From contig NZ_JARXWB010000008.1 in the NCBI RefSeq assembly GCF_029892425.1, positions 186,001-250,000 of the forward strand: a DNA stretch of 64,000 bases, read 5' to 3'. Below, piece by piece: positions 9,763 to 18,548 of the stretch. Under the pieces are notes generated by a model, which saw only the letters and a list, made by a program, of their open reading frames with translations, ran no database searches and was not told the DNA's origin. Origin of the DNA: Bradyrhizobium sp. BR13661 (GTDB lineage: Bacteria > Pseudomonadota > Alphaproteobacteria > Rhizobiales > Xanthobacteraceae). Both the position numbers and the translations under genes were made by a program. The stretch's first letter is position 1; every line of letters starts with the position of its first letter.

Positions 9763-10086
9763 TCACCTGTAGCAGTGGAAGCGGTGGTAGCCGTCATAGT
9801 AGCCACGGCAGCGGTAATGGTGGTGATGGGGAATGCCGAACACCCCCTCCACTGCGCCTACGGCGCCGCCCACACCGGCGCCGACCGCGCCGCCAACCAC
9901 GCCACCGACGGGCCCGGCGATCCGGTTCCCCTCATAAAACCCTTCCTGGGCACCACGCACGATGCCCTGGGCATGGCCGGCTTGCGGCAGCGAGATCAGC
10001 GCGAGAAGTATGGCGGCAGCTGCAAACGACACGCGGACAGGCAAGCCGGCCAACGGGCTGGCGGCGGTAGCACGGGCTTTGTTCAT
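9763..10086 (-). CDS. Small secreted Gly-rich protein with His/Tyr-rich end
   Basis: A 107-residue protein with a signal peptide (RVSFAAAAILLALISLPQAGHAQ). A Gly/Val-rich segment of the glycine-zipper kind follows (GPVGGVVGGAVGAGVGGAVGAVEGV), and a His/Tyr/Cys-rich tail (HHHHYRCRGYYDGYHRFHCYR) ends it. The ATG at 10086 is preferred to a TTG four codons upstream. Small glycine-zipper proteins of this type are frequent in Bradyrhizobium genomes and have no assigned role. The tail could bind metal, which is speculative. A GC hairpin (10120-10135) lies in its leader. Confidence 0.68.
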   Translation of the reverse strand: MNKARATAASPLAGLPVRVSFAAAAILLALISLPQAGHAQGIVRGAQEGFYEGNRIAGPVGGVVGGAVGAGVGGAVGAVEGVFGIPHHHHYRCRGYYDGYHRFHCYR

Positions 10087-10401
10087 CTTCAGTCCCAAGG
10101 GAAAGTACAGGGGTTAAACGGCGGCGGAAGCCGCCAGTCGGTGGGCCACGATCAACGCCCGAAGCGGCCAAATGGTTGCGCCTTTGCGACGAATTGTCGG
10201 CGTCGTGAATGCAGCTCCCGCTCGCGAAAATGTCAGCATCGCCAGAGCCGGCACGGCACAAAGCGGCCTTGCTTACGCCCGGCGTCACGTTAACGATGGG
10301 TGGCTAGGCCGCTGGAACGAAAGCCGGATTGCAGGCATAGTGCACGCCGGGGACGGAGAGCCGCGGCGCCTAGCGTGAACAGGCCGGAGGCCAGAATTCA
10401 G
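10087..10401. other. Divergent intergenic region
   Basis: This 315-base gap separates the small Gly-rich gene (minus) from the L,D-transpeptidase (plus) and must carry both promoters. The only clear structure is a perfect 6-bp hairpin with a GGAA tetraloop at 10120-10135. No coding potential or operator is recognised. Confidence 0.4.
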
Positions 10402-11199
10402 ATGCGTTCCTTTTTCATTGCATTCACTTCCCTGATGCTTTTGAGCGCGGGCACCGCGCAGGCCAAGGTCGACATTACGGTCGACAAGGACAATCAGCAG
10501 ATGACCGTCATGGTCGACGGCGTGACGCGCTATCACTGGCCGGTCTCGACAGGCATTCCCTCGCGCGAGACGCCGAACGGCGCCTTCCGCGCCTTTCGCA
10601 TGGAAGAGGATCACTTCTCGAAGGAATTCGACGACGCGCCGATGCCGCACTCGATCTTCTTCACCAAGGTCGGGCACGCCATCCACGGCACCGACTCGGT
10701 CGGGCGATTGGGCACGCCTGCCTCGCATGGTTGCGTGCGACTGTCGCGCCAGAACGCCTCAACGCTCTATGCGCTGGTACAGGAGCAGGGCGTGCTCAAC
10801 ACCTCGGTGACGCTGACGGGCTCCGCGCAGGTGGCATTGGCCCGCAACCCGCGCGGCCGCACGAACAACGCCGTCGCCCGCGCCCAGCAGCCGGCTGAGC
10901 AGCAATACGCCACCTCAGGCGATCCCATGAATCTGACGCCGCCAATGCAGCCCGCGCAGCGCTACATGCAGCAGGACAGCAACTACATCTATCCCGCCGA
11001 CGGCAGCGACACTGGCGCGCGCTATCCGGCGCCGCGTCCGATCACCCGCCCCTACGGCACGCAGGTCTACCAGCAGCTCCCGCAACCGCAGCCGGGCTAC
11101 GGTTACGATCCGGCCTATAGCCAGCAGCAAGGCTACTACTATCAGCAGCAACAGCCGCGCCAGTACTATCAGCCGCGCAATTACTACTATCAGAACTGA
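10402..11199 (+). CDS. L,D-transpeptidase (YkuD domain) with Tyr/Gln/Pro-rich tail
   Basis: A 265-residue exported protein: signal peptide 1-21 (cleavage near AQA-K), YkuD catalytic domain about 24-140, and a low-complexity C-terminal tail about 160-265. Catalytic motifs are HGTDSVG (His95) and SHGCVRL (His109, Cys111, Arg113). The enzyme would cross-link meso-DAP residues of peptidoglycan (3-3 links) or attach proteins to it. The last ~100 residues are rich in Gln, Tyr and Pro (YSQQQGYYYQQQQPRQYYQ), unusual for the family and suggestive of a disordered surface or wall-associated region. The start at 10402 has a GGAGG element about 12 bases upstream. Confidence 0.9.
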   Translation: MRSFFIAFTSLMLLSAGTAQAKVDITVDKDNQQMTVMVDGVTRYHWPVSTGIPSRETPNGAFRAFRMEEDHFSKEFDDAPMPHSIFFTKVGHAIHGTDSVGRLGTPASHGCVRLSRQNASTLYALVQEQGVLNTSVTLTGSAQVALARNPRGRTNNAVARAQQPAEQQYATSGDPMNLTPPMQPAQRYMQQDSNYIYPADGSDTGARYPAPRPITRPYGTQVYQQLPQPQPGYGYDPAYSQQQGYYYQQQQPRQYYQPRNYYYQN

Positions 11200-11201
11200 C
11201 G

Positions 11202-12467
11202 CTATTGTTTGAATGCAGCGTCGCCGCGCTCAACAATTTTCCGCGCAGCATCGACGAACGCACGTGCGACCGGCTCCAGAATCTCGGGCCCGGTCGCGTT
11301 GAGATCGTCCGCCGGCGTATGGAAGGTCTGATGGCGGCCGGCCATGCCGAGGAAATTGGCGTAGCCCGCCGCATGGACGTCGCGCAGCTCACCAACCGCC
11401 TGCTTCTCCGTCACCAGACGTTTGGCCGCGACTGAGGCAAACGCCTCATCGGTCACCGCAACGGCTGACTTACTGAGCACGAGATAGCGCTCCTCCTCGG
11501 GCCTGACGGTGCGAACGCCTTCCGCAAAGGCGTAGCACGCATTCGACGAGCCGAAATGGATCCAGGCCAGCGTCTCCTTCGGCACGGGGGCGCCGTCTTT
11601 CAGGAACAGCTCCATGCCGCCATGGCCGATCTCGTGGCCTGATGTCGCGATGAAGACGAAATGCGCCGGCCATTTCTCCGCCGCTGCCGTCCGCGCCAGC
11701 GCGAGAAAATTGGCGATGCCGGGGCCGCGCTCGCAGACGCAAGAGTACCAGCCGGTCATCGGCGTGGAGACGACGATGGTCGGCCCGCGGCCGACGCCGG
11801 TCTCGGCAATGACATTGCGCCCCGACACATTGCTCTCGTAATGCCCGACAACATCGAACGTCACCGGCGCGCCTGAGGCGAGCGCACGGTCGAACGTGCC
11901 ACGCATCGTGGCGCCGACCACCATCACCGGCACCGGCCAGGGTGCGTCTTCCTGCGTGACGTTGTAGGCAAACCGGTCGTCGGCAGGATTGCCGATCATC
12001 AGCAGGATGGCGGCAGGCTTCTTTCCAGCGGCTTCACTAATCGCAGCACGATGCGCCGGACCGAGATAGGCGCCGCGATCAAACGGCAGATCGACCCAGA
12101 GAATTTTGCCGGCGACATCGCCATCCCGCGCGAGCGGCGCGGACAGATGGAAGCTTGCCTTGTCTTCCGGCGGCCACCAGAACGGCGTCGCCTCGACCAC
12201 CGTACCGCCCGCCTCCGCGCTCGCCCGCTCCACGACATATTGCCGGCCGAGCACGACCGGCTGGAATTTGATCGCGTAGCCGGCCTCGGAGAGCTCGCCC
12301 GCGATCCAGTCGGCGGTCGCGCGATCGCCGGGCGAACCGAAGCGGTGCAGACCGAAGGAGGCGTAGCGCGCCACATCGGCATAGAGGCTCGCGCCCGACA
12401 ACACATCCCTGGCTGCCGCCTGTCCAAGCATCAGAGCCACCATCATTGCGATGAGAATAAGCCGCAT
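11202..12467 (-). CDS. Secreted M28-like peptidase homologue with HEXXH motif in place of the usual zinc site
   Basis: A 421-residue protein with a signal peptide (cleavage near AAA-R20) and the layout of M28 (aminopeptidase Y/S-like) proteins: an N-terminal cap helix (GSPGDRATADWIAGEL), a PA-like insert, then the peptidase fold. The usual M28 ligand blocks are altered. The His-Asp block reads STPMTGW, the bridging Asp block reads CERGPG, and the Glu-Glu block reads SGHEIGHGG. This last block contains HEIGH (residues 278-282), a canonical HEXXH sequence. The late FHTPADD His/Asp segment is kept. The ATG at 12467 has GGGAG upstream. It lies 55 bases downstream of the TPR-CHAT gene, likely in one operon. 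It may be active with a new metal site, or a binding protein. Confidence 0.72.
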   Translation of the reverse strand: MRLILIAMMVALMLGQAAARDVLSGASLYADVARYASFGLHRFGSPGDRATADWIAGELSEAGYAIKFQPVVLGRQYVVERASAEAGGTVVEATPFWWPPEDKASFHLSAPLARDGDVAGKILWVDLPFDRGAYLGPAHRAAISEAAGKKPAAILLMIGNPADDRFAYNVTQEDAPWPVPVMVVGATMRGTFDRALASGAPVTFDVVGHYESNVSGRNVIAETGVGRGPTIVVSTPMTGWYSCVCERGPGIANFLALARTAAAEKWPAHFVFIATSGHEIGHGGMELFLKDGAPVPKETLAWIHFGSSNACYAFAEGVRTVRPEEERYLVLSKSAVAVTDEAFASVAAKRLVTEKQAVGELRDVHAAGYANFLGMAGRHQTFHTPADDLNATGPEILEPVARAFVDAARKIVERGDAAFKQ

Positions 12468-12522
12468 GTGAATTCGCTCCCGATCTTTTTTGAAGACCAG
12501 TTTCGGCTTTCTTCGGCCGCCG

Positions 12523-15500
12523 TCAACCACCCTCGCCGACCAGCACGAACGGCGCCCATACGGCAGGATCGGCATTGCGGGGCGACGACCGATCCGCAAT
12601 CAAGGCCCTCATCGAGCGCCGCAGCGCTTCGGCCCGGCCAATGCCGGGATGCGTCGTGAGTTCGGAGAAGGCCCCCGTGGTCAGGCGCACGGCCGCGTCG
12701 GAATCGACCGGCCAGTGCGAAACCAGCAGCGCGCGTGCACCGGCATAGAAGAAGGCGCGCGCAAGACCCGACAGGCCTTCTGCGCCCGGCGTGTCGCCCG
12801 CGGCCGTGTTGCAGGCCGACAGCACGGCCCAGTCGGCATCGAGCTTGAGTTTTGCGACGCGGCTTGCGGTCAGTAGACCATCATCGTCATTTGTTGGCTT
12901 GTCAGGCAACGTCAGCACGAGTGCAGGTTCGCTGAGGCCGTTGACCTCACCGGCGACGAGACCATGGGTGGCGAAATCGACGACGCGGTATTGGTCCAGC
13001 GACAGCTGGTTGACGTTGGTCACGGTCGCGGCCGCACCAAGCTTGACGTCATCCTGCGGCGAAGCACCGAGCGCCTTCGCCACGGCCCGGAGTTCGCCCG
13101 CGGTCTCCGGCAGCGCGGGCAGGCCGGTGCGCAGGCGATCAAGATCGACAGCGGAGCCCTCATAGTAGTTCTGGTAGGGCTGCACATTGCGCCCCGCGCG
13201 CTTGTCGCCCGGCGATTGTTGAAACACGGGATCGCCGAAGCCGATGAACGGCTTTTGCGCGCGCGATTCCCTGGCAAAACTGCGCAGTGCGCGCAGGCTG
13301 GGCACCGAGGGCAGCACCGTGATGGCGCGCTCGTTGAGGAGCCAGGCCGCCTGCCGGTAGCGGTCGGCGGATGCGCCATCAGGCTTCTTCGTCACCAGCA
13401 CCTGAAACGGCAGGCTGGTCAGCGCTCCCGCCGGAACGATCAGCCATTTCGGCTTGCCGGCGATATCAGCCGTGATCTGGCTAAACAACGCATTGTAAAG
13501 CTCGAAGGACGCAGCGAGATCGAACGACGAATGGGCGGTCTCGGAATTGGCAAGCCCCTGCCGCAAATGAGCGACGCGATCGCTGATCTCGCGGCTGCCG
13601 AGAGGGATCTGGCGCAGCGCACTGGCCTCGCGAGTGACTGCAAAAGCATAAGTCTTGTCACTGAGCGCGATGAACGTCACCAGCGCTTCGTCCGGTCTCA
13701 ACAACGCTTGCGTCTGCGCGATCGACAGCGGCTGCGGATTGGACAGTTCGGCATAGGCCGGAAAGCTGCGGTCGAGCTGCGCGGTGACATCGTCGAGCGA
13801 CTTCTGCGTTTGCGTTGCCTGCGCGCGCAGGCTCGCGATCAGCTGATCGTTGCGCTTTCCGTCCGCCTGCCCGAGCTCCGAGGTGATCCGTTTGCCGAGC
13901 GTCTCGAGACTCGTTCTGAGATCCTGCTGCCGCCGGACCAAACCCGCGATCGCATCGTTGCCAGCGCCGAAGCGGGCTGCCATCTGCGACAACGCGGCGC
14001 CCGCCCTGGTCTCATGCGCCCGCTGCGCGGCACCAAAGGCTTCGTCGCTCGCAGCGAGGTCGGGCTTGCCGTCAGAGACGCGCCAGATCGCCTCGATCAG
14101 CCAGGGATCGATGTCGCTGAAGCGGGCGAATTGCGCATTGCGCTGCGCGTTGAGCGCCGTTGCCGCAAGCCGCAGCCGCGCCAGGCTGTCCGGCCATTTG
14201 CCCTCGCGGCGATCAATTTCGGCGAGGTTGATCAGGGTCCCGATGGTTTCCTGATGGTCCGGCCCGAGCTTGCTCTGCGCGATCGCCAGGGCCCGATCAA
14301 GCTGGCCGCGGGCCGCGGCCAGCTTGCCGGTCTTCAGGTCGAGCACCGCCACGGCGCGCAGATCCCTGATCAATTGTGGATGGGTGCCACCGAGCACGCG
14401 CTGGTCGATCTCGAGGCAGCGCTCCAGATATTGCCGCGCCTCGTCGGTCTGACCCGCGTCCAACAAGGCCACTCCAAGCGAACGCGCCGCCAGCGCGCTC
14501 GCGCCGCTGCCCTCCCCGAACTTGTGCTCCATCACCGCCAGCGAGCGACGATACAGGCCGAGCGCCTGATCGTTGCGGCCGAGGCTCGCATAGCTGGTGG
14601 CGAGATTGTTGAGGGCGCGTCCCACATCGGGGCTGTCAGGCCCGAAGGCCTTTTCATAGATCGCGAGCACGCGCTCCTGCAAGCCGGCAGCCGCCTCGTT
14701 CCTGCCCTGCGCCGAGTAGACGTTGGCTAGATTGTTCAGCGCGATCGCCGTGGTCGGATGGTTCGCCCCATAGATCCGCTCATAGACCTGCAACGTCTGC
14801 TGATTGAGCTTTTCCGCCTCGGCGTAGCGGGCCTCGTGCTCCAGCACCGTTGCAAGGTTGCCCATGGTCGCGGCGACATTTGGATGTGCATCGCCGCTAC
14901 GCGCCCGCGTGACCGCCAGCGCACGCCGCATCGTGGCCTCGGCGTCGCGCAGACGACCCGCGTCGAGATAAAGGTTGCCGAGATCGTTGAGCATCTTGTC
15001 GTAGTTCAGCGCGGCTTCGGCCCGGTTGCCAAAGCTGCGGTCGAGTAACTCAAGCCCCTGTTTCAGCAAACGCTCGCCGTCATCAAAACGACCCTGCAAG
15101 CCGTAGACATCGCCGAGATTGTCCATCGCGGATGCGATTTCCTGCGGCGGCGCATTTGCAGCCTGCAAGCTCGTGAGCGCGCGCTCGAAATAGACGGCAG
15201 CCTCCCTGTAATTCTCCTTGTCGCGCGCCAGTCCGCCAAGCGCGGCAAGCGGGTCCGCAAGGCGGACGTCGTTGGACCCGAATGCGCCGGTGCCGAGGGC
15301 CAGCGCCCGCTCGGCGACCGTAGTCGCCTCCGCCCGCCGGTCGAGCATACCGAGCGAGGCGACCAGGATCTTGGAGGTGCGCAGCGTGGAGGCCACGTCG
15401 TTGTTGCGCAGCTTGATGGCCAGCGCGGCATTGAGCTTGTCGACCGCCTCGTTGAAGCGACCGAGATTGTTTAGGTACATGCCCTCGTTGTGCAGCACGC

Positions 15501-15714
15501 CGGCATAGTTCATGTTGTCGGCGCCCTGCTGACGGCGCACGAGTATTTCCAGCTTCTGGGCCGCCGCCAGCCCCTCGGCCCAGTGCCCGCTTTCTGTCGC
15601 CGCATTCATCTGCGCCAGCAGCGAATCGAAATCGTTGCCGCGCTGGGCGGCGGCTGGCTTCTGTATGATCAGGGCCGCGAGTAAAAGGGCGGCGAACAAG
15701 CGGGCGCGGTTCAT
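12523..15714 (-). CDS. Secreted TPR-CHAT (caspase-like) protein
   Basis: A 1063-residue protein: signal peptide (residues 1-23, MNRARLFAALLLAALIIQKPAAA); a long array of tetratricopeptide units, about 40-520, of the kinesin-light-chain type (for example AATMGNLATVLEHEARYAEAEKLNQQTL and ALNNLANVYSAQGRNEAAAGL); a helical linker (520-690); and a C-terminal CHAT domain (about 730-1060). The predicted dyad is His917 (VDFATHGLV) and Cys968 (VLSACNTAAG), followed by the AEGLSGLARAFFYAGARALLVSHWPV block. CHAT domains belong to the caspase-like C14/C25 peptidase clan. TPR-CHAT proteins include HetF and the CRISPR effector protease Csx29. Here the signal peptide places it outside the cytoplasm. The M28-like gene follows after 55 bases. 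Target unknown. Confidence 0.88.
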   Translation of the reverse strand: MNRARLFAALLLAALIIQKPAAAQRGNDFDSLLAQMNAATESGHWAEGLAAAQKLEILVRRQQGADNMNYAGVLHNEGMYLNNLGRFNEAVDKLNAALAIKLRNNDVASTLRTSKILVASLGMLDRRAEATTVAERALALGTGAFGSNDVRLADPLAALGGLARDKENYREAAVYFERALTSLQAANAPPQEIASAMDNLGDVYGLQGRFDDGERLLKQGLELLDRSFGNRAEAALNYDKMLNDLGNLYLDAGRLRDAEATMRRALAVTRARSGDAHPNVAATMGNLATVLEHEARYAEAEKLNQQTLQVYERIYGANHPTTAIALNNLANVYSAQGRNEAAAGLQERVLAIYEKAFGPDSPDVGRALNNLATSYASLGRNDQALGLYRRSLAVMEHKFGEGSGASALAARSLGVALLDAGQTDEARQYLERCLEIDQRVLGGTHPQLIRDLRAVAVLDLKTGKLAAARGQLDRALAIAQSKLGPDHQETIGTLINLAEIDRREGKWPDSLARLRLAATALNAQRNAQFARFSDIDPWLIEAIWRVSDGKPDLAASDEAFGAAQRAHETRAGAALSQMAARFGAGNDAIAGLVRRQQDLRTSLETLGKRITSELGQADGKRNDQLIASLRAQATQTQKSLDDVTAQLDRSFPAYAELSNPQPLSIAQTQALLRPDEALVTFIALSDKTYAFAVTREASALRQIPLGSREISDRVAHLRQGLANSETAHSSFDLAASFELYNALFSQITADIAGKPKWLIVPAGALTSLPFQVLVTKKPDGASADRYRQAAWLLNERAITVLPSVPSLRALRSFARESRAQKPFIGFGDPVFQQSPGDKRAGRNVQPYQNYYEGSAVDLDRLRTGLPALPETAGELRAVAKALGASPQDDVKLGAAATVTNVNQLSLDQYRVVDFATHGLVAGEVNGLSEPALVLTLPDKPTNDDDGLLTASRVAKLKLDADWAVLSACNTAAGDTPGAEGLSGLARAFFYAGARALLVSHWPVDSDAAVRLTTGAFSELTTHPGIGRAEALRRSMRALIADRSSPRNADPAVWAPFVLVGEGG

Positions 15715-16039
15715 GCGAAAATCCCGTCACGCGCGTCAAATAGCAATCCCAGGACCATACGGGCGCTCGCCGGCCCTGTCGACGGCGGGTCGTCGCGACG
15801 AGATACCCACGACATGACGCCTCGGACAGAAACGGGCGGCTCGAGCGGCGATCCCCTCACTTTTGCGAGAGCAGACGGTGGCGCGGCTTCGGGCGGCCCG
15901 GCCAGTCATCCAATTGTAAAAAAAGCCCGGCAATAGCCTCTCACACGGACGTCCGGCCGGGCCCCGAGGCCGCTTTGACCATCGAGACCAGACACGGCGT
16001 CCCACCGGCATGATTTCGAACACGGATACGGAGATTGTC
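15715..16039. other. Divergent promoter region between CHAT gene and hydrolase
   Basis: About 325 bases without convincing coding potential. It must carry the promoters of the TPR-CHAT operon (minus) and the hydrolase gene (plus). No operator is recognised; a poly-A stretch lies at about 15918-15925. Confidence 0.4.
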
Positions 16040-16897
16040 ATGAAGCGTGGCATTGCCGTTTTCGCCTCAGTCACAGCGCTGATGGCCTTCATCTATTTCG
16101 TTGCCGGCAAATGGGCTATCCATCACAGCACCATGGCGTTCGCCGACATTCTGCGCGGCGACCGCGACGTCACCGTGGAGGTCTCGGTTCGCCGCGACCG
16201 CGAGATGGAATCGATCGCGGAGATGATCGAGCTACCGGTCGTGATCCTCAGCCACGGCAACACGGTCAAGCACACCGAGTATTCGTTCCTCACCAATACA
16301 TTCGCCGCACGCGGCTATCTGGTGGTCAGCATCCAGCACGATCTCGCGGCCGACGATCCCATGGTGACCAAGGTCGGCGAGGAATATGTCGGCCGCCGCT
16401 CGCAATACAACCGCGGCATCGCCAACATCCTGTTCACGATCGACGAGCTCAAGAAGCTCTACCCGAATGCGGACTACCGCCATTTGACCATGGTCGGTCA
16501 TTCCAACGGCGGCGACATCTCGATGTATTTCGCCAAGCTGCATCCGGACCTGGTGAAGAAGGTCGTCACGCTCGACAATCTGCGCGTGCCCTTCATGACC
16601 GACGGCAAGGTCAAGATCCTGTCCTTCCGCTCGAAGGACCCGCAATTCAAGGCCGATCCCGGCGTCGTCCCTGACGACGAGACCTGCGCCAAGGCCGGTA
16701 TCCAGGTGGTCAGAACCGAATTCCAGCACAATGACCTCAGCGATCGTGGCTCGGACCAGGTCAAAGGCTTCATCGGCAGCGCGGTCGACGAATTCCTCAA
16801 CGAGCTCGGCGAAGACGACAGCCCGTTCAACATGCCGCGCCCGTCGAAGGCGCATCCCACGATCGACCAGCTGACGGCCTCGGTATCCGACCGCTGA
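16040..16897 (+). CDS. Membrane-anchored alpha/beta hydrolase
   Basis: A 285-residue protein with one N-terminal hydrophobic segment (IAVFASVTALMAFIYFVAG), probably an uncleaved anchor, followed by an alpha/beta-hydrolase fold. The nucleophile elbow is GHSNGG. VVILSHGNTVKHTEYSF is the oxyanion-hole strand and resembles platelet-activating-factor-acetylhydrolase/dienelactone-hydrolase relatives. The start at 16040 has GGAG six bases upstream and is favoured over the ATG at 16010. It stands alone, divergent from the CHAT gene and followed at 134 bases by a phosphodiesterase gene. Substrate unknown. Confidence 0.78.
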   Translation: MKRGIAVFASVTALMAFIYFVAGKWAIHHSTMAFADILRGDRDVTVEVSVRRDREMESIAEMIELPVVILSHGNTVKHTEYSFLTNTFAARGYLVVSIQHDLAADDPMVTKVGEEYVGRRSQYNRGIANILFTIDELKKLYPNADYRHLTMVGHSNGGDISMYFAKLHPDLVKKVVTLDNLRVPFMTDGKVKILSFRSKDPQFKADPGVVPDDETCAKAGIQVVRTEFQHNDLSDRGSDQVKGFIGSAVDEFLNELGEDDSPFNMPRPSKAHPTIDQLTASVSDR

Positions 16898-17030
16898 GCG
16901 CCCGAGCCGCGCATGTCTCCGGCGGCTCTGATGCTCCGCCCTCGCCGGGTGGACGGCACTGATAATGCCGACTATTGGTCGATCCGGCTTTAGCGGCTGA
17001 AACTGCCGTCCCTCTTGCCCCCAGCGGTTC

Positions 17031-18029
17031 ATGATGTCATTCCGTCCCGCGCTACTACTCGGCACAATCTGTCTTCTCGTTGCAGGAAGGGCCATGGCCT
17101 TCGATATGGCTTTCGATCTCGAGGCGCATCGTGGCGGGCGGGCGCTGCTGCCGGAAAATACCCTTCCGGCCTTTGCCAATGCGCTCACGATGGGCGTGGA
17201 TACGCTCGAGCTCGATGTCGGCGTGACCGCCGACGGCGAGGTTGTCGTGTCGCACGAACGCGGGCTCAATCCCGATCTCGCACGGGATGCCAATGGTGGG
17301 TATGTCGCGGCCCCGGGCACGCCCTTCGTGAAGCTGCAATTCGCCGACGTCAGGACCTACGACGTCGGCCAGATCCGGCCGGACAGCGCCTATGCAAAGC
17401 AGTTCCCCGACCAGCATGCCGTGCCGGGGACCCGCATTCCCACGCTGAAGGAGCTGTTCGCGCTGGTGCGCAAATCCGGCAACGAACGCGTGCGCTTCAA
17501 CATCGAGACCAAGATCGATCCGGATCATCCGGATGAATCGCTTCAGCCGCAGGCCTTCGTCGCGAAGCTGCTTGGGGTGATCGAGGACGCAAAGTTCTCC
17601 GACCGCGTCATGATCCAGTCGTTCGACTGGCGGACGCTACGCCTCGTCCAGCAGCAGGCCCCGACAATTCCGACGGTGTATCTGACGCTCCAGCGCGGCT
17701 CGGCACCAACAGTCGTTCTCGACAAAGCCACCAACTGGACGGCGGGATTTAGCCCTGCCGATCACGGCGGCTCGCTGCCGCGCACGATCAAGGCTGCTGG
17801 CGGTGCGGTGTGGTCGCCCAATTTCGGCGACGTGACCGCCGCGCTTGTCAGTGAGGCGCACACAGAGGGATTGCGCGTCGTGGTCTGGACCGTCAACAAG
17901 CCCGACGACATGGCGCGGATGATCGAGCTCGGTGTCGACGGCATCATCTCTGACAGGCCCGACCTGCTGCGTCAGGTCGCCGGCGAGAAGCGAATAAAGC
18001 TGCCGCTCGGGACGCCTGTCCAGCCGTAG
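17031..18029 (+). CDS. glpQ: Secreted glycerophosphodiester phosphodiesterase
   Basis: A 332-residue exported GDPD-family TIM barrel (signal peptide to about Ala23). Such enzymes hydrolyse glycerophosphodiesters to glycerol 3-phosphate and an alcohol, scavenging carbon and phosphate from lipids. The catalytic N-terminal block is intact: EAHRGG (His33, Arg34), PENTLPAF, DTLELDVGVTADGEVVVSHE. The late VVWTVNKPDDMARMIELGVDGIISDRPD is typical. Two adjacent ATGs (17031, 17034) are possible starts. No pho-box or glp transporter genes are seen beside it. The symbol follows the E. coli periplasmic enzyme and is tentative. Confidence 0.88.
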   Translation: MMSFRPALLLGTICLLVAGRAMAFDMAFDLEAHRGGRALLPENTLPAFANALTMGVDTLELDVGVTADGEVVVSHERGLNPDLARDANGGYVAAPGTPFVKLQFADVRTYDVGQIRPDSAYAKQFPDQHAVPGTRIPTLKELFALVRKSGNERVRFNIETKIDPDHPDESLQPQAFVAKLLGVIEDAKFSDRVMIQSFDWRTLRLVQQQAPTIPTVYLTLQRGSAPTVVLDKATNWTAGFSPADHGGSLPRTIKAAGGAVWSPNFGDVTAALVSEAHTEGLRVVVWTVNKPDDMARMIELGVDGIISDRPDLLRQVAGEKRIKLPLGTPVQP

Positions 18030-18548
18030 GCTTGCCCGACCGGCGCGATGCGCCACTTGCTGCGCACCCTCCTCGCCCAGCCGAGGCCGCCCTCCGGCAA
18101 AAGGTGAAAAACAACCCCATGCACAGTAGACGTGCGATCGCTCGCCGGCGCTTGGTCCGCTCGGTTAGGCCCTTGCTGCGTCGAGCAAATCAGCGGCAAA
18201 CCGGCAAGGAGCGCGGCACCTGCGGCGCGTGTTCGTTTTCGTAACCAACCGTGCTGTCTATCGGCCGCGATTCAGATCTGTGTGATTTCGAATTTTTCGA
18301 ATATTGTTTGACTCGTCGGGCAAAACAGTGGCACTATGCCATGCTGCCTTCGGAGGCTCACGAGCTGGACGCCATATGCGACCCGGGAAAGTCTTGTCCT
18401 TCGCGATCCTCAGGTCATGCCGAACCAGATGCTTGATGGTTGCGGGCTCAGCAATTTGAGCGACCGTCGGTCACTATAATTATCGTGTCTCACTTCAGGG
18501 GTGAGTCCAGCACTGTCACCGTAGTTCCAGTCGCTGCATTGTCTCGTA
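18030..18548. other. AT-richer intergenic region with remnants of a Bradyrhizobium repeat
   Basis: About 520 bases with no convincing gene. AACAACCCCATGCACAGTAG at 18110-18129 and TTGACTCGTCGGGCAAAACA at 18308-18327 look like two pieces of a degenerate sequence I have often seen together in Bradyrhizobium intergenic DNA. That is recognition, not a search. G+C falls noticeably from about 18240 onward, leading into the SMI1/KNR4 gene. Confidence 0.4.

Noticed and set aside
11090..11196. CAG-rich triplet run as a DNA repeat
   Set aside because: It is coding sequence for the Gln/Tyr tail of the L,D-transpeptidase; periodicity comes from codons.
12964..14730. 588-codon frame opposite the TPR-CHAT gene
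   Set aside because: Arg/Gln-rich mirror translation of the TPR repeats; no start site or motif supports it.
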